8,251 nt of DNA. Source: a bacterium (GTDB lineage: Bacteria > Verrucomicrobiota > Verrucomicrobiia > Chthoniobacterales > Terrimicrobiaceae). Numbering within the stretch: the first letter of the stretch is position 1; every line of letters starts with the position of its first letter. The position numbers and the translations under genes were made by a program. Shown here one piece after another: positions 5,755 to 8,251 of this stretch. Under the pieces are notes generated by a model. That model was not told the DNA's origin, did no database searches, and saw only the letters and a list, made by a program, of their open reading frames with translations. The stretch is from NCBI GenBank assembly GCA_009920585.1, contig RFZT01000098.1:1-8251 (forward strand), in the 5' to 3' direction.

Positions 5755-7665
5755 ATGAAACAAATTAAGTCCAATTTTTTGACCAAAACGCTCAGCCTCA
5801 TCGGGTTGATCGGCATGTGTTCGTTTTCATCGGTTCAAGCGGCTCCGCCGCCCAGCGCCTTTGGCGTGTGGGATCGCGGTTCGTCCTTTGACCCCAAGGA
5901 TTATCCTTTCCTGAAAGGAGTGGCGTTCACTGGAAATTGGGGCGATATTGAAAAAAATCCGGGTGTTTTTGACTGGAGCTCTCTGGATCAGGCGATGAAC
6001 ACGGCCGTCCAGAGAAACGAGTTCATCTACCTATCCTTGAATGTGGGGCCCGATGCGCCAGAGTGGATCTACTCCAAGGGGGTACCCCGCGTGGAGTGCA
6101 GCGACCAAGCTCATGATAGTTGGCCTGCTTACCCCTACTATCCTTCCTCTGAATACAAATCGTTTTTCCAACGATTGATCACGGAATTCGGAAAGCACAT
6201 TCGCAGCTACCCGAAAGAAAAACAGGAGCGCATTGTGTTCATCCAAGTCAAGAGCGGGTGCACAGGCGATGAGTGTGCTTATAAGGGGGACGCCATTGAG
6301 AAAAAATACGAATTGTCCACGAAGTCTACCGCTTGGCGGGAGTTCCGCCTGTGGCTGTTTGATTTGTTTGTGAAGACCTTTCAGGGAGGTTCTGACCATC
6401 CCAAGTTGGCATTGATGTTCAACAATGTGTCGCCGGACGACGATGAGGGAAAGGGGGGTGGTTTTTCAGAAGAGTGGAAGTGGGTGACTTCCAACGCCCA
6501 TGGCGGGGTAGGGGTCAAGCTTGCCGGCAGCGCGCGCGGTCACCACTTGAGCGGGGAGCGGACCAAAATTGAAACATGGCAACCCCGTCTGGTTGCTTCC
6601 GAAGGCACGCCCTTGTTTGCCCGGTCGGAAATGGATCAGACATGGCAACGGGCCATGTTTGCTGTGAATTTGCCGCTCAACTTTTACTGGGGAGCCATCA
6701 CTGGCCTTCAAAACGGACAAAGCATCTGGGACATCAGCTCCAGCGCCATGGAGGCCAGCAAGGAGCAGGGCTTCGACTATTCCTTCCACTTTTTCAACAA
6801 GTATGCGGGACAGATTGATCCGAAGACAGCCACCGATGCCTTCTGCGCTTTGCATAAGGGATTGGATGCCTCGGACACCAAAGCTTATCCCGAGTCGGAG
6901 TTCGGAGCCGCCGATCGCAAAAATGTGGATCGGATGCTAAAAATCTGTGACTCCTATTCCAAGTATGGCGCGGCGGTGGATGACAAAAATGCTCTGTTGC
7001 TGGGGCAGGTCCGTCAACGCGACACGCAAACCGGATTGAACGATGTGGGTTGGGACATCTGGCCGGACAACTACGGTCGCTTCCTGCATCAGATCGATGC
7101 CGACGCCACATCGGTTCCCTTCTGGCGCGTGGGCGGGGCGATCACCAAGACCTCATCCATCTACTCGCGTTTTGCCCGCGGCTTTGAGCACGCTTCCGGG
7201 AAGGACGCGATGGTTTTCAAACTGCACGAGGGCTTCTCCCAAGACACTAAGCCGAAAGTCATGACGATAACCGTGGTCTGGTATGACGGGACAGCAGGTT
7301 CGACTTGGAAGTTGGATTACGATGCGGGTAAGGCGGAGATGAAGACCGCATTGACGGTGACGGGCAAGGGCGACAAGCAGTGGCATCATGAGACGGTCAC
7401 GGTGGAGGATGCCGTGTTGCGTCAGGGTGGAACGAAGGGTTCGGACTTTGCCTTGGTGAACACGGATGACAAGGATGATATCTTCAGTCTAATTGAAGTC
7501 CATCGCGGCAAACTGGAGACGCCTGTTCTCCTGCCGCGCACGGACTACAAGGTATCTGACAAAGCGCCGATGCCGCCGAAGGCGGACAAGGCAGGCAAAG
7601 CAAACAAGGCAGGCAAGGAGAAAAAGGGAAAGAAAAAATCGGGCAAATCCACAAATCAGGAATAG
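5755..7665 (+). CDS. Exported TIM-barrel (GH-A-like) protein with C-terminal beta-sandwich and Lys-rich tail, intact paralogue
   Basis: This 636-residue protein is the complete member of the tandem pair. Residues 1-29 form a Sec signal peptide (MKQIK start, core LSLIGLIGMCSF, cleavage near VQA/AP). It continues with FGVWDRG (36-42), GVAFTGNWGDIEKNPGVFDW (55-74) and IYLSLNVGP (91-99), a layout typical of clan GH-A barrels where the first strands precede a W-x-x-LD helix. FIQVKSGCTGDECAYKG (162-178) sits where the fourth strand carries the acid/base in GH35/GH42-type enzymes, so E173 is a candidate. RSEMDQTW (290-297) is also conserved in the paralogue. Residues about 470-586 form a beta-sandwich (VMTITVVWYDG, GSDFALVN, IFSLIEVHRG) that may bind carbohydrate. 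The tail (about 600-636) is strongly basic. I chose the ATG at 5755 because it begins the signal peptide; in-frame ATGs at 5743 and 5692 are alternatives. Neither the family number nor the substrate is recognised, and non-catalytic binding remains possible. Confidence 0.72.
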   Translation: MKQIKSNFLTKTLSLIGLIGMCSFSSVQAAPPPSAFGVWDRGSSFDPKDYPFLKGVAFTGNWGDIEKNPGVFDWSSLDQAMNTAVQRNEFIYLSLNVGPDAPEWIYSKGVPRVECSDQAHDSWPAYPYYPSSEYKSFFQRLITEFGKHIRSYPKEKQERIVFIQVKSGCTGDECAYKGDAIEKKYELSTKSTAWREFRLWLFDLFVKTFQGGSDHPKLALMFNNVSPDDDEGKGGGFSEEWKWVTSNAHGGVGVKLAGSARGHHLSGERTKIETWQPRLVASEGTPLFARSEMDQTWQRAMFAVNLPLNFYWGAITGLQNGQSIWDISSSAMEASKEQGFDYSFHFFNKYAGQIDPKTATDAFCALHKGLDASDTKAYPESEFGAADRKNVDRMLKICDSYSKYGAAVDDKNALLLGQVRQRDTQTGLNDVGWDIWPDNYGRFLHQIDADATSVPFWRVGGAITKTSSIYSRFARGFEHASGKDAMVFKLHEGFSQDTKPKVMTITVVWYDGTAGSTWKLDYDAGKAEMKTALTVTGKGDKQWHHETVTVEDAVLRQGGTKGSDFALVNTDDKDDIFSLIEVHRGKLETPVLLPRTDYKVSDKAPMPPKADKAGKANKAGKEKKGKKKSGKSTNQE

Positions 7666-7765
7666 TCATCCGAGTAAAATTTTCACCTTAAGTGATATTT
7701 TAAAAAATAATTGCTTCGCTCTGATTTGGTCCACATTGCAGATGGCTTCACTGCCCATGATCTAG

Positions 7766-7906
7766 GAAGACAAGCGCGCAGAATTCATCTCCATCGAAGG
7801 CGGAGGCAATCGCATGGGCGTTTGGAGTGAGCTCAACTCCGACTACACTGCGCAACTGATCCTCTGGTTTAAAAAAAGACACTTGAATCCTAACAAACAC
7901 TTCTAA
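7766..7906 (+). pseudogene. C-terminal remnant of an alpha/beta-hydrolase (esterase-like)
   Basis: A 46-codon open stretch immediately follows an in-frame TAG (7763-7765) and ends in TAA at 7904-7906. It reads KRAEFISIEGGGNRMGVW near the start and YTAQLILWFKKRHL near the end. This is the layout of the last segment of exported alpha/beta-hydrolases of the acetyl-xylan/feruloyl esterase and S9-like type, where a GGGHG motif carries the catalytic His and a WF/WL helix closes the fold. Here the His is Asn (codon aat). No start codon, nucleophile elbow or body is present upstream: 7666-7765 is AT-rich and shows no homologous coding. The TAA shares one base with the next ATG (TAATG), suggesting that the lost gene was once translationally coupled to the sulfatase. 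The family assignment rests on a short motif and is an inference. Confidence 0.55.
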
Positions 7907-8251
7907 TGAAAAACAATATCTCCATACTCACCTCCCTGTTGCTGTCGCCACTGGCCTTGCTCCATGCGGCCGAACCTGCGAAGCCAGCAACCAAACCCAA
8001 CATCTTGATCATCCTCGCGGATGACATGGGCTATTCGGATATTGGTTGCTGCGGCGGGGAGATCCACACGCCGAACATCGACCGACTCGCCGCAGGTGGG
8101 TTGAAGTTTGCCGAGATGTATAACACGGCCAAGTGTTTTCCCACGCGAGCCGCTTTACTAACCGGCGCTTACTATCAGCGGACGAATGCGGATTTTGGAA
8201 ATACCGCGACCTTGGGTGAGGTGCTGCGGCCAGCTGGTTACAACACCTTCT
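7906..8251 (+). CDS. Type I (formylglycine) sulfatase, N-terminal part, cut by window end
   Basis: The first 115 codons are present and the frame runs off the window. Residues 1 to about 22 form a Sec signal peptide (ISILTSLLLSPLALLHA/AEP). The sulfatase signature follows: PNILIILADDMGYSDIG (31-47), where D39 and D40 bind the active-site calcium in this family, then TPNIDRLAAGG (55-65). CFPTRAALLTG (77-87) contains the CxPxR motif, whose C77 is oxidised to formylglycine by a maturase encoded elsewhere. The enzyme should hydrolyse sulfate esters, most likely on the polysaccharide attacked by the neighbouring glycosidases, in the periplasm or outside. Typical relatives are about 450-550 residues, so most of the gene lies beyond the window, and the sulfatase subfamily and substrate cannot be told from this part. 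The ATG overlaps the preceding TAA by one base. Confidence 0.93.
   Translation, partial: MKNNISILTSLLLSPLALLHAAEPAKPATKPNILIILADDMGYSDIGCCGGEIHTPNIDRLAAGGLKFAEMYNTAKCFPTRAALLTGAYYQRTNADFGNTATLGEVLRPAGYNTF

Noticed and set aside
5156..5816. Leu-rich minus-strand frames resembling membrane proteins
   Set aside because: The LSGLSAL or LVWLV pattern is only the reverse complement of the 9-bp gacaagSCN array and not a gene.
7666..7765. Possible promoter or terminator in the AT-rich gap after the intact paralogue
   Set aside because: The cttaag-centred inverted repeat near 7687 is very short and has no proper stem and U-tract; -35/-10-like boxes here are no better than chance in AT-rich DNA.
7493..7765. 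Overlapping 90-codon + frame across the end of the intact paralogue
   Set aside because: Arg-rich out-of-frame reading of the Lys-rich tail; it ends at the stop before the esterase remnant and has no family motif.

Overview
The window looks like part of a carbohydrate-degradation locus from a member of the Verrucomicrobiota or a close PVC-group relative. The reasons are the string of exported glycoside-hydrolase-like genes beside a sulfatase, the absence of strong Shine-Dalgarno sequences, and a short repeat whose translation gives the peptide TGGTPVP, which I remember from that group. The phylum call is an inference, because no rRNA or marker gene is present. All supported genes are on the + strand and closely packed, so they may be one transcription unit. 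I see no convincing promoter or terminator inside the window.

Layout. At 29-1897 there is an exported GH36/GH27-like (melibiase-type) glycosidase. It is joined by an ATGA overlap to a 499-residue exported six-hairpin (alpha/alpha-barrel) glycosidase-like protein at 1894-3393, which carries a twin-arginine signal. Next come two tandem paralogues of an uncharacterised TIM-barrel (GH-A-like) protein with a C-terminal beta-sandwich and a low-complexity Lys-rich tail. The second copy (5755-7665) is intact. The first (3427-5678) is damaged. Its signal-peptide region is interrupted by about 250 bp containing palindromic REP-like sequence, and about 85 bp are missing just after the signal peptide, so the beginning and the body are in different frames. 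At 7766-7906 lies the last 46 codons of what looks like a dead alpha/beta-hydrolase (esterase). Its stop overlaps by one base the start of a type I sulfatase (7906 to the window end), whose formylglycine motif CFPTR is visible.

How the genes may work together. All full-length products carry export signals. A retaining alpha-glycosidase, a six-hairpin enzyme, TIM-barrel proteins, a former esterase and a sulfatase together suggest stepwise breakdown of a sulfated and possibly acetylated polysaccharide outside the cytoplasm. The exact glycan cannot be read from the sequence. The damaged paralogue, the repeat insertion, the tandem codon repeats and the esterase remnant show that this locus is being actively remodelled.
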